Source of the DNA: Streptomyces cavernae
GTDB lineage: Bacteria; Actinomycetota; Actinomycetes; Streptomycetales; Streptomycetaceae
Assembly: GCF_004023625.1 (NCBI RefSeq)
Contig: NZ_RPDJ01000002.1
Location: forward strand, 416,407-480,406
Direction of reading: 5' to 3'
Length of the DNA: 64,000 nt
Under the pieces are notes generated by a model. It was not told the DNA's origin. It made no database searches and saw only the letters and a list, made by a program, of their open reading frames with translations. Each line of letters starts with the position of its first letter. The first letter of the stretch is position 1. The position numbers were made by a program, and so were the translations under genes. Of this stretch, positions 24,717 to 33,144 are shown one piece after another.

Positions 24717-25135
24717 CCGCCCCCGAGCACGAGACCACGCCCGTGTCTCTGCCAGACACCGACCTCTCTGCCGCCCACGCCTCTGTCACCTTGCTGGAGC
24801 GCCTGGCCGACAAACTCGGCGGCCGTGCCTCGGTGACCGCTGTCTACGGTGAGCCCGTCACCGCCGGCGGTGTCACCGTCATCCCGGTGGCCCAGGTCGG
24901 GTTCGGATTCGGCGGCGGCGCCGGACGCGAGGTCAGCGCCACCAAGCACGGCGAAGGGGGAGGAGGTGGAGGAGGAGCCGGGGCCAGGCCCTTGGGCTAC
25001 ATCGAAATCCGCGACGGCACCGCCACCTACAAACCCATCCGGGACCCCTGGCGCGATGTCGTACTGCCCCTGGCGGCTCTCGTCATCGGCGGCGCCATGC
25101 CGAAACTCCTCCGCTCCCTGCGCCGCCGAGACTGA
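24713..25135 (+). CDS. GerW (YtfJ)-family sporulation protein
   Basis: The protein has 140 aa. The family features are LLERLADKLGGRASVTAVYG, the hydrophobic VTVIPVAQVGFGFGGGAG, a poly-Gly stretch, and the closing LGYIEIRDGTATYKPIRDP. A single hydrophobic segment near residues 113-127 may anchor it. In Bacillus the relative YtfJ/GerW is needed for spore germination; in Streptomyces its role is undefined. It is co-translated with the methyltransferase and followed by 220 bp without genes. Confidence 0.8.
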   Translation: MTAPEHETTPVSLPDTDLSAAHASVTLLERLADKLGGRASVTAVYGEPVTAGGVTVIPVAQVGFGFGGGAGREVSATKHGEGGGGGGGAGARPLGYIEIRDGTATYKPIRDPWRDVVLPLAALVIGGAMPKLLRSLRRRD

Positions 25136-25320
25136 GCCACCAGACGACGGCGTCGGCGCGGCCACAACCACCCAGAAGCGGCACGCGATCCGCGTGGCGT
25201 CGAGGCCGCCATCTCCCAGGAACTCCCCGCTCACGGCCCGCGCCGGCGCCGCCGCATGGGGTTGGCGAAAATCATGTCCAGTGTCTGGCTGAAAGGCGTC
25301 GGTACCCTGATGCCCTGAAC

Positions 25321-25333
25321 TGCTTGTCAAGCA
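25321..25333. promoter_or_regulatory. 13-bp perfect palindrome upstream of the kinase gene
   Basis: TGCTTG, T, CAAGCA is a perfect 6-bp inverted repeat around one base, 26 bp upstream of the kinase ATG and just before its GGAAAGGTGA ribosome site. It could be an operator; no regulator gene adjoins it. Confidence 0.4.
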
Positions 25334-25358
25334 CAGCACATGGGAAAGGTGACCGGCG

Positions 25359-27221
25359 ATGTCGCTCAGCCCCGGAAACTCGGAGTCCATAGGCGACTAT
25401 GAGCTGATCGACCGGTTGGGCAGTGGCGGCATGGGCGTCGTCTACCTGGGGCGCTCGGCCTCGGGGCGGCAGGTAGCGGTCAAGGTCGTGCACGCCCAGT
25501 ACGCGCAGGACCAGGAGTTCCGCACGCGCTTCAAGCAGGAGGTCGCGGCGGCTCGCCTGGTGAGCGGGGCGTTCACGGCCCCGGTCGTGGACGCCGATCC
25601 GGACGCCGAACAGCCGTGGATGGCCACGCTCTATGTGTCGGGCCGCACGCTGTCGGATGTCGTGGCCGAGGACGGCCCGCTGCGCGGACGCGAGTTGCGT
25701 GTGCTCGCGCTGGGCCTGGTCGAGGCACTGCGGGACATCCACCGGGCGGGTGTGGTGCACCGTGATCTGAAGCCGAGCAACGTCCTGATGGCAGAGGACG
25801 GCCCCCGCGTCATCGACTTCGGCGTCTCGCACGCCGTCGACAACCAGGCCCTCACCGTGACCGGGCGGTTGATCGGGACCCCGCCCTTCATGTCGCCGGA
25901 GCAGTTCGCCACGCCGCGGGAGGTCACCCCGGCCTCGGACGTGTTCTCGCTGGGCTCACTGCTGGCGTACGCGGCAACCGGCAACCGTCCCTTCGACGCC
26001 GCCAGCCCGTACCTGACGGGCTGGCGGGTGATACACGAGGCGCCAGTCCTGGACGGAGTCGCCGAACCGCTCCGGAGTATCGCCGAACGCTGCCTGGCGA
26101 AGGACCCGGCCACCCGGCCCGGACTCGCCGAACTGCACCGTCAGCTCCGGACGCTGCCGGATTCCGCCGGACCGGTCGCGCCGGGAGTGGCCGGTTCAGG
26201 GGAAACGGGAACCAGCCGCCGGGTTTCCCCTGCGCGCCCCGCTCCACCGGGCCTGGTCACCGCAGCAGGGGAAGGGGCAACGGACAGGACTCGAAGGGGC
26301 CGCGGACGTCGAGGGCGGTACATCCTCGTCGGCCTCGCTGCGGCCCTGACCGTCACCGGGCTGAGCATCACAGCGGTGAAATCCGGGTCGCACCAGAACA
26401 ACACCTCCCCGTCACCCACCGCGCCCGTGTCCACGCCCGCGCCCACGTCGACGCCCGCGCCCACGTCCCCGCACGCGTCCGCCTCCGCCTCCGCGCCCGC
26501 GCCCGCCGCCACGGTGACGCTGCCGCCGAAGCATGTGCGGTGGGACTACCAGATCGGCGGCGCGTACCCCCCGCCGACCGGTGTGCAGGTGGTCAGTCGC
26601 AGCTACGAGGACGCGCCCGCGCCGGGTCTGTACAACATCTGTAATCTCAACGCCTTCCAGGCACAGGAGGGCGCGGAGGGCGACTGGAACCCCGACCTGC
26701 TGCTGCGCGACGCCAACGGGGCTGTCGTCTACGACAAGGACTGGAACGAGGCGGTCCTGGACATCCGCACGGACGCCAAGCGACAGCGCATCGCTGCCGA
26801 GGTGAACAGCTGGATCGACGAGTGCGCGGCCAAGGGGTACAAGGCCGTCGAGCCCGACAACTACGACACCTTCACCCGCTTCCCGGAATACCTGGACGCC
26901 GACCAGGCCAAGGCGTTCATGAAGCTGCTCTCGGCGCACGCCCACGGGAAGGGTCTGGCCATCGCCCAGAAGAACACCCTTGCGCTCATGCCCTACCGTG
27001 CGTCAGTGGGACTGGACTTCGCCGTGGTCGAGGAGTGCGGCGAGTGGGACGAGTGCGGCGAGTTCGCCGAGGCGTTCGACAACAACGTACTCGTGGTCGA
27101 GTACTCGGCGAAGGGCCTGTCAGGAGTGTGCTCCGACTGGAGCAGCACACTGAGCATCATCCGCCGCGACCAGGATGTCGTCCCCAAGGGCACGAGCGGC
27201 TACCTCCGCCAGACCTGTTGA
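25359..27221 (+). CDS. Membrane Ser/Thr protein kinase with extracellular GH114-like domain
   Basis: The protein has 620 aa. Residues ~12-275 are a PknB-type kinase: glycine loop LGSGGMGVVYLG, K42, catalytic HRDLKPSN (D136, N141), metal-binding DFG at D153, and the activation end GTPPFMSPEQF. An Arg/Gly-rich stretch precedes one membrane helix (~321-341). A Pro/Thr/Ser/Ala-rich stalk follows. Residues ~391-620 form a TIM-barrel domain of the GH114 endo-alpha-1,4-polygalactosaminidase type (WDYQIGGAYPP, YNICNLNAFQAQEG, AVEPDNYDTF, IAQKNT). The glycosidase domain lies outside the cell, so either carbohydrate sensing or enzyme activity tied to signalling is inferred. The acidic residues expected in the GH114 active site (EPDNYD) are present. 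Confidence 0.9.
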   Translation: MSLSPGNSESIGDYELIDRLGSGGMGVVYLGRSASGRQVAVKVVHAQYAQDQEFRTRFKQEVAAARLVSGAFTAPVVDADPDAEQPWMATLYVSGRTLSDVVAEDGPLRGRELRVLALGLVEALRDIHRAGVVHRDLKPSNVLMAEDGPRVIDFGVSHAVDNQALTVTGRLIGTPPFMSPEQFATPREVTPASDVFSLGSLLAYAATGNRPFDAASPYLTGWRVIHEAPVLDGVAEPLRSIAERCLAKDPATRPGLAELHRQLRTLPDSAGPVAPGVAGSGETGTSRRVSPARPAPPGLVTAAGEGATDRTRRGRGRRGRYILVGLAAALTVTGLSITAVKSGSHQNNTSPSPTAPVSTPAPTSTPAPTSPHASASASAPAPAATVTLPPKHVRWDYQIGGAYPPPTGVQVVSRSYEDAPAPGLYNICNLNAFQAQEGAEGDWNPDLLLRDANGAVVYDKDWNEAVLDIRTDAKRQRIAAEVNSWIDECAAKGYKAVEPDNYDTFTRFPEYLDADQAKAFMKLLSAHAHGKGLAIAQKNTLALMPYRASVGLDFAVVEECGEWDECGEFAEAFDNNVLVVEYSAKGLSGVCSDWSSTLSIIRRDQDVVPKGTSGYLRQTC

Positions 27222-27368
27222 CATCAGACCCGCTGAACAGCCGGACGGGTTCGTGCGACCAGCCCCGCGGCCCGCCGGGTGCGGGACGAAGTGAGCGCCC
27301 CAGCCGTCCGGGGCTCGGCCACGACTGGGCTTCGGACAGGGAGGATTCACAGCCTTCTGCGACACGCT

Positions 27369-28340
27369 TCAGCCGAGCCAGGCCTCGACCTTGTCGGAGT
27401 TCGCCTCAACCCACTTCTTCGCCGCTGCCTCCGGCGACAGCTTGTCCAACGCGATGTACTTCGCCACGGTGTTCTGGTCGTCATTCGTCCACGTGAAGTT
27501 CTTCACCAGGTCATAGGCCGGGCTGCCGGACTTTGCGAACCGGGCGCTGACGACCTTGTCGAGGTCGAACACCGGGTAGTCACAGGCGACTTTCGCCGGA
27601 TCGGCGTCACAACCCGTCGTGTGCCTGGGCAGTTCGACATGCACCAGCGGCACCTCCGAGAAGAACCACTGTGGCTCGTAGAAGTAGCCGATCACCCACT
27701 TCTTGTTCTCCTCGGCGTCCCGGAAGGCTTGGATGAGCGCGGTCTCGCTGCCCGCGTACACCACCTTGAAGTCCAGCTTCAGGTTCTTCACCAGTGCCTC
27801 GTCATTGGTCTGGTACGACGGATCGCCGTCCAGCAACTGGCCCTTGCCGCCCGACTCCGATGTCCGGAACCTGGACGCGTACTTGTTGAGGTTCTTCCAG
27901 TTGGTGATGTCGGGGTACTTCTTCGCGAGCCACGGCGGGATGTACCAGCCGATGATGCCCTTGTTGCCGGTCGAGCCGAGGTCGACGGCAGTCTTCTGGC
28001 GGGTGATGTACTTCTTCTTCAGGTCCTCGTGACCCCAGTTCTCCAGGATGGCGTCGACCTCGCCCGTCTCGAAGCCCTGCCAGCCGATCTCCGCCTTGAG
28101 GTCCTTCTTGACGACCTTGCAGCCGAGCCTCTGCTCCGCCACGTAGCCGATGACGGCCGCGTCCGCCTCGTAGCCCACCCAGGGGTTGACCGCGAGGTTG
28201 AAGGTGCCGCACTTGCCCGAGCTGCTGTCCGCAGCGGCGGAGTCGTCGCCGACCTTCGCCCCACCACAGGCGGTGAGGGTCAGACCGAGTACGGCCATCC
28301 CCGCCGCGCCGGGACGCCACAGTCCTGCTCGTCTTGCCAT
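27369..28340 (-). CDS. Glycine betaine/choline-type ABC substrate-binding lipoprotein (OpuAC family)
   Basis: The protein has 323 aa. A lipoprotein signal ends at Cys25 (LTLTACGG). The mature part is OpuAC-like: NLAVNPWVGYEADAAVIGYV, DAILENWGHEDL, and GYFYEPQWFF with the aromatic residues that usually cage quaternary ammonium groups. No permease or ATPase gene is adjacent. It is 59 bp downstream of the formylglycine-generating enzyme gene and is probably the last gene of the sulfatase transcript. AAGGAG lies six bases before the ATG at 28340. Binding of choline, betaine or a sulfate ester of these is inferred. Confidence 0.85.
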   Translation of the reverse strand: MARRAGLWRPGAAGMAVLGLTLTACGGAKVGDDSAAADSSSGKCGTFNLAVNPWVGYEADAAVIGYVAEQRLGCKVVKKDLKAEIGWQGFETGEVDAILENWGHEDLKKKYITRQKTAVDLGSTGNKGIIGWYIPPWLAKKYPDITNWKNLNKYASRFRTSESGGKGQLLDGDPSYQTNDEALVKNLKLDFKVVYAGSETALIQAFRDAEENKKWVIGYFYEPQWFFSEVPLVHVELPRHTTGCDADPAKVACDYPVFDLDKVVSARFAKSGSPAYDLVKNFTWTNDDQNTVAKYIALDKLSPEAAAKKWVEANSDKVEAWLG

Positions 28341-28399
28341 GGTCCGCTCCTTGTGCGCCGGGCGCCTCGCGCCGTTGTCCGAGTTGGGGTCGAAGGGGG

Positions 28400-29293
28400 T
28401 CACGTCATGTCCAGGGCGCACCGGAACCCCACGTTGCCGGTTGCCGAGTCCGGGGGCAGGCCCTGCCGTGCGGCGACCCTGTAGCGGCGGCAGTACGAGG
28501 CGTGGCACAGGTAGGAGCCGCCTTTGGCCACGCGCTGTCGGCCGTCGCCCGCCGGGGCGAACGGGGTGTCACACCATTCCCAGACGTTGCCGGTGGCGTT
28601 GTACAGGCCGAAGCCGTTGGGCTCGTAGGCGTCGACCGGGCAGGTGCCGTACCAGCCGTCGTCCGTCGGGTGCCGGTTCGGGAAGTCGCCCCGCCACACG
28701 TTCATCCGGGGACGGCCGCCGGGCTGGAACTCATCGCCCCAGGGGAACACCTTGCCGTGCAGTCCCCCACGGGCGGCGCGTTCCCATTCCGCCTCGGTGG
28801 GCAGGCGCTTGCCGGCCCAGGAGCAGTAGGCGCGGGCGTCGTACCAGTCGACATGGACGACCGGATGGTCCGCCCGGCCCTCCCAGGTGGAATGCGGTCC
28901 GTCGGGGTGGCGCCAGTCGGCTCCCTCGACCTGTCGCCACCAGGGCGCGCCCACCACGCCCCGGGTCGGCGGGAAACCGTCCGGCAGCAGACCGGCGAAG
29001 ACGAACGACCAGCCGATCCGCTCGGCGGAGGAGCGGTACCCGGTGTCGGCGGCGAAGCGGGCGAACTGCGCGTTCGAGACAGTGCAGGCGTCCATCCGGA
29101 AAGCGCCGACGTGCACCGTCCGCACCGGGCCTTCCCCGTCGGCGGGGTAGGCGAGCGTGTCCTCGCTGCCCATGAGGAACTCGCCGGCGGGAACGGCCAC
29201 CATGCCGTCGGTGCCCGCACTGAGGGCGGCGGCGGTCCGCCGGGGCGGTGGCCGGTCCGCACCCCGGCTCTCGGAGGGCGTGCAGCAGTTCAC
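28400..29293 (-). CDS. Formylglycine-generating enzyme (sulfatase maturase)
   Basis: The protein has 297 aa and belongs to the SUMF1/FGE family. It converts the sulfatase Cys in CxPxR to formylglycine using oxygen. The family hallmarks are VPAGEFLMGSE, VSNAQFARF, HPVVHVDWYDARAYCSWAGK then RLPTEAEWE, and NVWEWC. The two active cysteines are both present: C263 and C268 in SYLCHASYC, the same spacing as human C336/C341. Its GTG start overlaps the stop of the sulfatase gene (GTGA at 29293-29290), so enzyme and target are co-translated. Confidence 0.93.
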   Translation of the reverse strand: MNCCTPSESRGADRPPPRRTAAALSAGTDGMVAVPAGEFLMGSEDTLAYPADGEGPVRTVHVGAFRMDACTVSNAQFARFAADTGYRSSAERIGWSFVFAGLLPDGFPPTRGVVGAPWWRQVEGADWRHPDGPHSTWEGRADHPVVHVDWYDARAYCSWAGKRLPTEAEWERAARGGLHGKVFPWGDEFQPGGRPRMNVWRGDFPNRHPTDDGWYGTCPVDAYEPNGFGLYNATGNVWEWCDTPFAPAGDGRQRVAKGGSYLCHASYCRRYRVAARQGLPPDSATGNVGFRCALDMT

Positions 29294-31650
29294 TGGGCCC
29301 CCATGACGCGCCGGTGCAGTCCACCGTCGAACTCGGACGATTCGGGGGTCTGGACGTCCAGGTCGATGCGGACGGTGTGAATATTCCCGGTGAACTCGTT
29401 GTCCAGGGCGGGGTAGTCGTCGGTCACCGGTGTACCGAGGTTCACTCCGACATCGAGTGTCTCGTCGAAGGAGAAGTAGTAGGGGATCGTCCGCTCGACC
29501 CGGCCGGACGCGTGCTTCTCGCCGTCCACCATGAGCACCGCGGTTCCGCCCTTGCCGAGTCCTCCTCCGTCGTAGTCGAATTCGAGCCGGACCTCGCGCC
29601 GTCCAGGTGCCAGGGGCCGGTCACCGCGCACGGTGTACAGGCTCATTCCGAAGTAGTTGTAGGCGTAGGCCGGCCTTCCGTCGATGACGTAGAGGGTCCA
29701 GCCGCCGAATCGGCCGCCCTGCGCGATGAGCACGCCCTCGGCAGCCGTGTCGGGCACGTCGATGTGCGCGGTGATGCTGTGCGAACGGTTCTTGACGTTG
29801 AGCGTGGTCTCTTCCGTGAACCGGCGCATTCCCCCGCGGTAGGTCACGGACGTCCGGTTTCCGAGCAGATCGATACGGCCGGCCACGGCGGGGTTCTCCC
29901 GTTCGGTGACCCGGTCGTCCAGGGGGAAGACCTGGTGCTTCGCGGCTTCTATCAGGAACAGATCCTGCAGGCTGCGGAGCTTCTCGGGGAACTCGGCGGC
30001 GAGATCGTGGGCCTGACTCCAGTCGCGGTCGAGGTCGTAGAGTTCCCAGACGTCGTCGGCGAACCGCCGGTTCTTGTCCGGGATCATCTCCCAGGGGACG
30101 CCGTGCCGGGTGACCGCCATCCAGCCGTCGTGGTAAATGCCGCGGTTGCCGCACATCTCGAAGTACTGCGTGCGGCGATGCTCGGGCGCCTGGGGATCGA
30201 CGAGCGTCTGCCGCATGCTCGTTCCCTCGATGGGCTGCTGCGGCACCCCGTCGACGCTGAACGGCGCCGGGACGCCCACACAGTCCAGGATCGTCGGCAG
30301 CACATCGATCACGTGGGAGAACTGGTGCCGGAGGCCGCCTCGCTCGGGGACACGCCGGGGCCAGTGCAGGATCATGCCGTCCCGGGTGCCGCCGAAGTGT
30401 GAGGCCACCTGCTTGGTCCACTGGTAGGGGGTGTTCAGCGCGAGCGCCCATCCCGCGGGGGCGATCGGGTAGCTGTGCGGGCCGCCGATCTCGTCGAGGT
30501 GGTCGATCATCTCGTCCGGGTCGTCCACGATGCCGTGTCCGAGCCGGTGCTCGACGATGGTCCCTTCGACGCCGCCCTCGCCGGAAGCGCCGTTGTCGCC
30601 GAGGATGTAGAGGACGATCGTGTTGTCCAGCTCGCCGAGTTCCTCCAGGGCGTCGATGAACCTGCCGACCTGTACGTCGGCGTGTTCGGTGAACGCGGCG
30701 AACGTCTCCATGAACCTGGCCGCCAGCCGGCGCTGATTGTCGGTGAGTTCGTCCCAGTGCGGCACTCCCTCGGCCCATGGCGCGAGTTGCGCCTCCCGGG
30801 GCACGACGCCGAGGTCCTTCTGCCGCCGCAGGGTCAGTTCGCGCTGCCGGTCCCAGCCGTGGTCGAAGCGTCCCCGGTACCTCTCCTGCCATTCCGGGCC
30901 CACGTGCAAGGGCGCGTGCGCGGCACCGAGGGCGAGGTAGGTGAAGAACGGCCGGTCCGGGGTCAGGGTGCGCTGCGTGCGCACCCAGTCGATGGCGTGG
31001 TCGACGAGGTCCTCGGAGAGGTGGTAGCCGTCCTCGGGCCGGCGGTCCGGCTCGACCGGGGTGGTGCCCTGGTACAGCAACGGGTACCAGTGGTTCATCT
31101 CTGCGCCCATGAACCCGTAGAAGGTGTCGAAGCCCTCCCCGGTCGGCCAGCGGTCGAACGGCCCGACCGCGCTGATCTCCCGTGGCGGGGTCTGGTGCCA
31201 CTTGCCGAAGGCCGCCGTGCTGTAGCCGTTGCCCTGCAGGATCTGGGCCATGGTCGCAGCGCTGCGCGGCCGGAATCCGTTGTACCCGGGGGCCGCGGTG
31301 GTCATCTCGGTGGTGCCGCCCATGCCGACGGAGTGATGGTTGCGTCCGGTCAGCAGGGCCTGCCGGGTCGGCGAGCACAAGGCCGTCACATGGAAGCGGG
31401 TGTAGCGCAGACCACCCTCGGCGAGCCGTTCCGAGGTCGGCATCTCGCACGGTCCGCCGAACGCGCTGGAGGTGCCGAAGCCGAGGTCGTCGACGAGCAC
31501 GATCACCACGTTCGGGGCGTCCTCCGGCGGAGGGACCGGACCGATGGCAGTGAAAGCGGCCTCCTGGTCGTGGATGTCCAGCGCGGTCGTCTGGGGCCGG
31601 CGTGTGTCCGGCCGGGGGAGTATGTGCCGTCCGGCGTCGAACTCGGTCAT
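29290..31650 (-). CDS. Type I (formylglycine) arylsulfatase, AtsD-like
   Basis: The protein has 786 aa. Metal ligands are in VIVLVDDLGFG, and the site to be modified is C92 in LCSPTRQALLTGR (CxPxR). GDNGASGEGG and the alpha/beta sulfatase core run to about residue 560, followed by a ~220-residue beta-rich tail ending GGLHRRVMGAQ. Length and layout match AtsD-type mycobacterial sulfatases. It has no signal peptide, so it acts in the cytosol on an imported sulfate ester. GGAG lies six bases before the ATG at 31650. Operon order is sulfatase, maturase, binding protein. Regulation by the LysR gene 266 bp upstream is likely. Confidence 0.9.
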   Translation of the reverse strand: MTEFDAGRHILPRPDTRRPQTTALDIHDQEAAFTAIGPVPPPEDAPNVVIVLVDDLGFGTSSAFGGPCEMPTSERLAEGGLRYTRFHVTALCSPTRQALLTGRNHHSVGMGGTTEMTTAAPGYNGFRPRSAATMAQILQGNGYSTAAFGKWHQTPPREISAVGPFDRWPTGEGFDTFYGFMGAEMNHWYPLLYQGTTPVEPDRRPEDGYHLSEDLVDHAIDWVRTQRTLTPDRPFFTYLALGAAHAPLHVGPEWQERYRGRFDHGWDRQRELTLRRQKDLGVVPREAQLAPWAEGVPHWDELTDNQRRLAARFMETFAAFTEHADVQVGRFIDALEELGELDNTIVLYILGDNGASGEGGVEGTIVEHRLGHGIVDDPDEMIDHLDEIGGPHSYPIAPAGWALALNTPYQWTKQVASHFGGTRDGMILHWPRRVPERGGLRHQFSHVIDVLPTILDCVGVPAPFSVDGVPQQPIEGTSMRQTLVDPQAPEHRRTQYFEMCGNRGIYHDGWMAVTRHGVPWEMIPDKNRRFADDVWELYDLDRDWSQAHDLAAEFPEKLRSLQDLFLIEAAKHQVFPLDDRVTERENPAVAGRIDLLGNRTSVTYRGGMRRFTEETTLNVKNRSHSITAHIDVPDTAAEGVLIAQGGRFGGWTLYVIDGRPAYAYNYFGMSLYTVRGDRPLAPGRREVRLEFDYDGGGLGKGGTAVLMVDGEKHASGRVERTIPYYFSFDETLDVGVNLGTPVTDDYPALDNEFTGNIHTVRIDLDVQTPESSEFDGGLHRRVMGAQ

Positions 31651-31916
31651 GTATTTCTCCGTTGTGGCCCGCGGCGACCGGTCGAATCGAAACCCGGTGC
31701 AGAGTCGACAGCGCACATTGCCGCGCATGGGGAAAAAGTCACACGTTCTGCGCCTGGTAAAAGTGTCAGTTGATCCGACCCCGGTCAATGAAAAACCTTG
31801 GGTCCGCCTGAATCGGTTTTGAATCAAGGCAATAGAAAACTTCTATACCGGCAGGGCGGAGGAGCTGACGCGCTCGGGCCATTGCCGGGCGTGAGTCAGC
31901 GGCGTGAGACCTGGCG

Positions 31917-32798
31917 TCAATCCTGGTCGGGCGAGGCTGCCAGGTCCACGAACGCCTGAGCTGCGGGCGACAGCGCACCCGACCGCCAGACCAGTCGGCC
32001 GTGGCGCAGCAGCCGCGGACGGTTGGACAGCATCCGAGCCCCCCGTAGCTCGGCGTCCTTGGCCATGGAGGTGGGCAGCAACGAGGCCCCGACACCGGAG
32101 AGGACCAGCGGCACGATCATGGCGCGATGGGCGGTCTCGACCACGATCCGCGGTGTTACGCCGAGCGCGGTGCACACGTCGTCCAGGGCTGCCCGGGTTT
32201 CGGTGCCCGGGGGTGTCACGATCAGGTCCAGCGCGGCCAGTTCACGCGAGGTGATCGTGCTGCCTGCCGGGTGCGGATGGTCCGGCGGCAGTACGACGTG
32301 CATCTCCTGCTCCGGCAGGTCGAGCCCACGGAGGTCCGCTGTGGTGACCGACGCGTCCACCAGCCCGAGTTCGCACTGGCCGGCCGCGACCATGAGCGCC
32401 ACGTCAGGACCGCGCTCCGGGTCGACCACACGCACGGAGACCCTGGGATGACGGCGATGGAAGCGCCCCAGCATGCCGGCGAGCGGATCGACCGAAAGGG
32501 TCGTCTGCGCGACGATGTCGAGCCGGCCACCGCTGAGCCCGAGGACTTCCCGGACCAGGGCACTGGCCGTGGACAGGTCCCGCAGGACCTGCTGCGCCGG
32601 CCGGACCAGGGCCTCACCCGCGGCGGTGAGTACGACGCCGTGCGGTAGTCGGTGAAACAGCTTTCCGCCGAATTCACGCTCCAGAGCCCGGATCGCATGG
32701 GACAGCGAAGGCTGCGCGACATGGAGCGCAATGGCTGCGGCCGTGAATCCGCCGTGCTCGACCACCGCGATGAAATATTCCAGCTGGCGTCGTTCCAT
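31917..32798 (-). CDS. LysR-family transcriptional regulator
   Basis: The protein has 293 aa, the standard LysR length. The winged helix-turn-helix is at residues ~1-60 (MERRQLEYFIAVVEHGGFTA, AQPSLSHAIRALEREFGGKL). The substrate-binding domain follows at ~90-290. It lies upstream of the sulfatase operon in the same direction; the 266-bp gap 31651-31916 is unusually AT-rich near 31780-31850 and probably holds the sulfatase promoter. Control by sulfur supply is an inference from context. Confidence 0.88.
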   Translation of the reverse strand: MERRQLEYFIAVVEHGGFTAAAIALHVAQPSLSHAIRALEREFGGKLFHRLPHGVVLTAAGEALVRPAQQVLRDLSTASALVREVLGLSGGRLDIVAQTTLSVDPLAGMLGRFHRRHPRVSVRVVDPERGPDVALMVAAGQCELGLVDASVTTADLRGLDLPEQEMHVVLPPDHPHPAGSTITSRELAALDLIVTPPGTETRAALDDVCTALGVTPRIVVETAHRAMIVPLVLSGVGASLLPTSMAKDAELRGARMLSNRPRLLRHGRLVWRSGALSPAAQAFVDLAASPDQD

Positions 32799-33144
32799 CG
32801 GGTCTCCGTTAATTCCAGGTAACGCTGTGATCGGTTGGTCGGTCGGAATCTCGGGATCGCAGGGCTGCCTCCGCCCCGAACGGCGGAGGCTCCCGCGGTG
32901 GCAGGGAGATCCGCTGCGCGAAGGTTTCGTCCCTTCTCAGAGCTGGACGGACGCCGGCGGCCGCACGTTCGGAGCGCCCCGCAGGGATACTCAGGGGCCG
33001 AACGGGGGCCACAAGGACAGGCACGGATCGACAAGGACCCTACAGGGACGAGCCCGATCAATGCTCCTGGCCTGGGAAGACGTCATGGATGACGTCGGCG
33101 CGGACCCGGCCGTGGATGCGGGCCGGTTCCGCGCCGAACAACAG
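32799..33144. other. Intergenic region, no gene supported
   Basis: These 346 bp separate the LysR start from the end of the beta-galactosidase gene. No domain or strong repeat is visible. The LysR promoter should lie in the AT-richer part next to 32799-32850. Confidence 0.4.
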
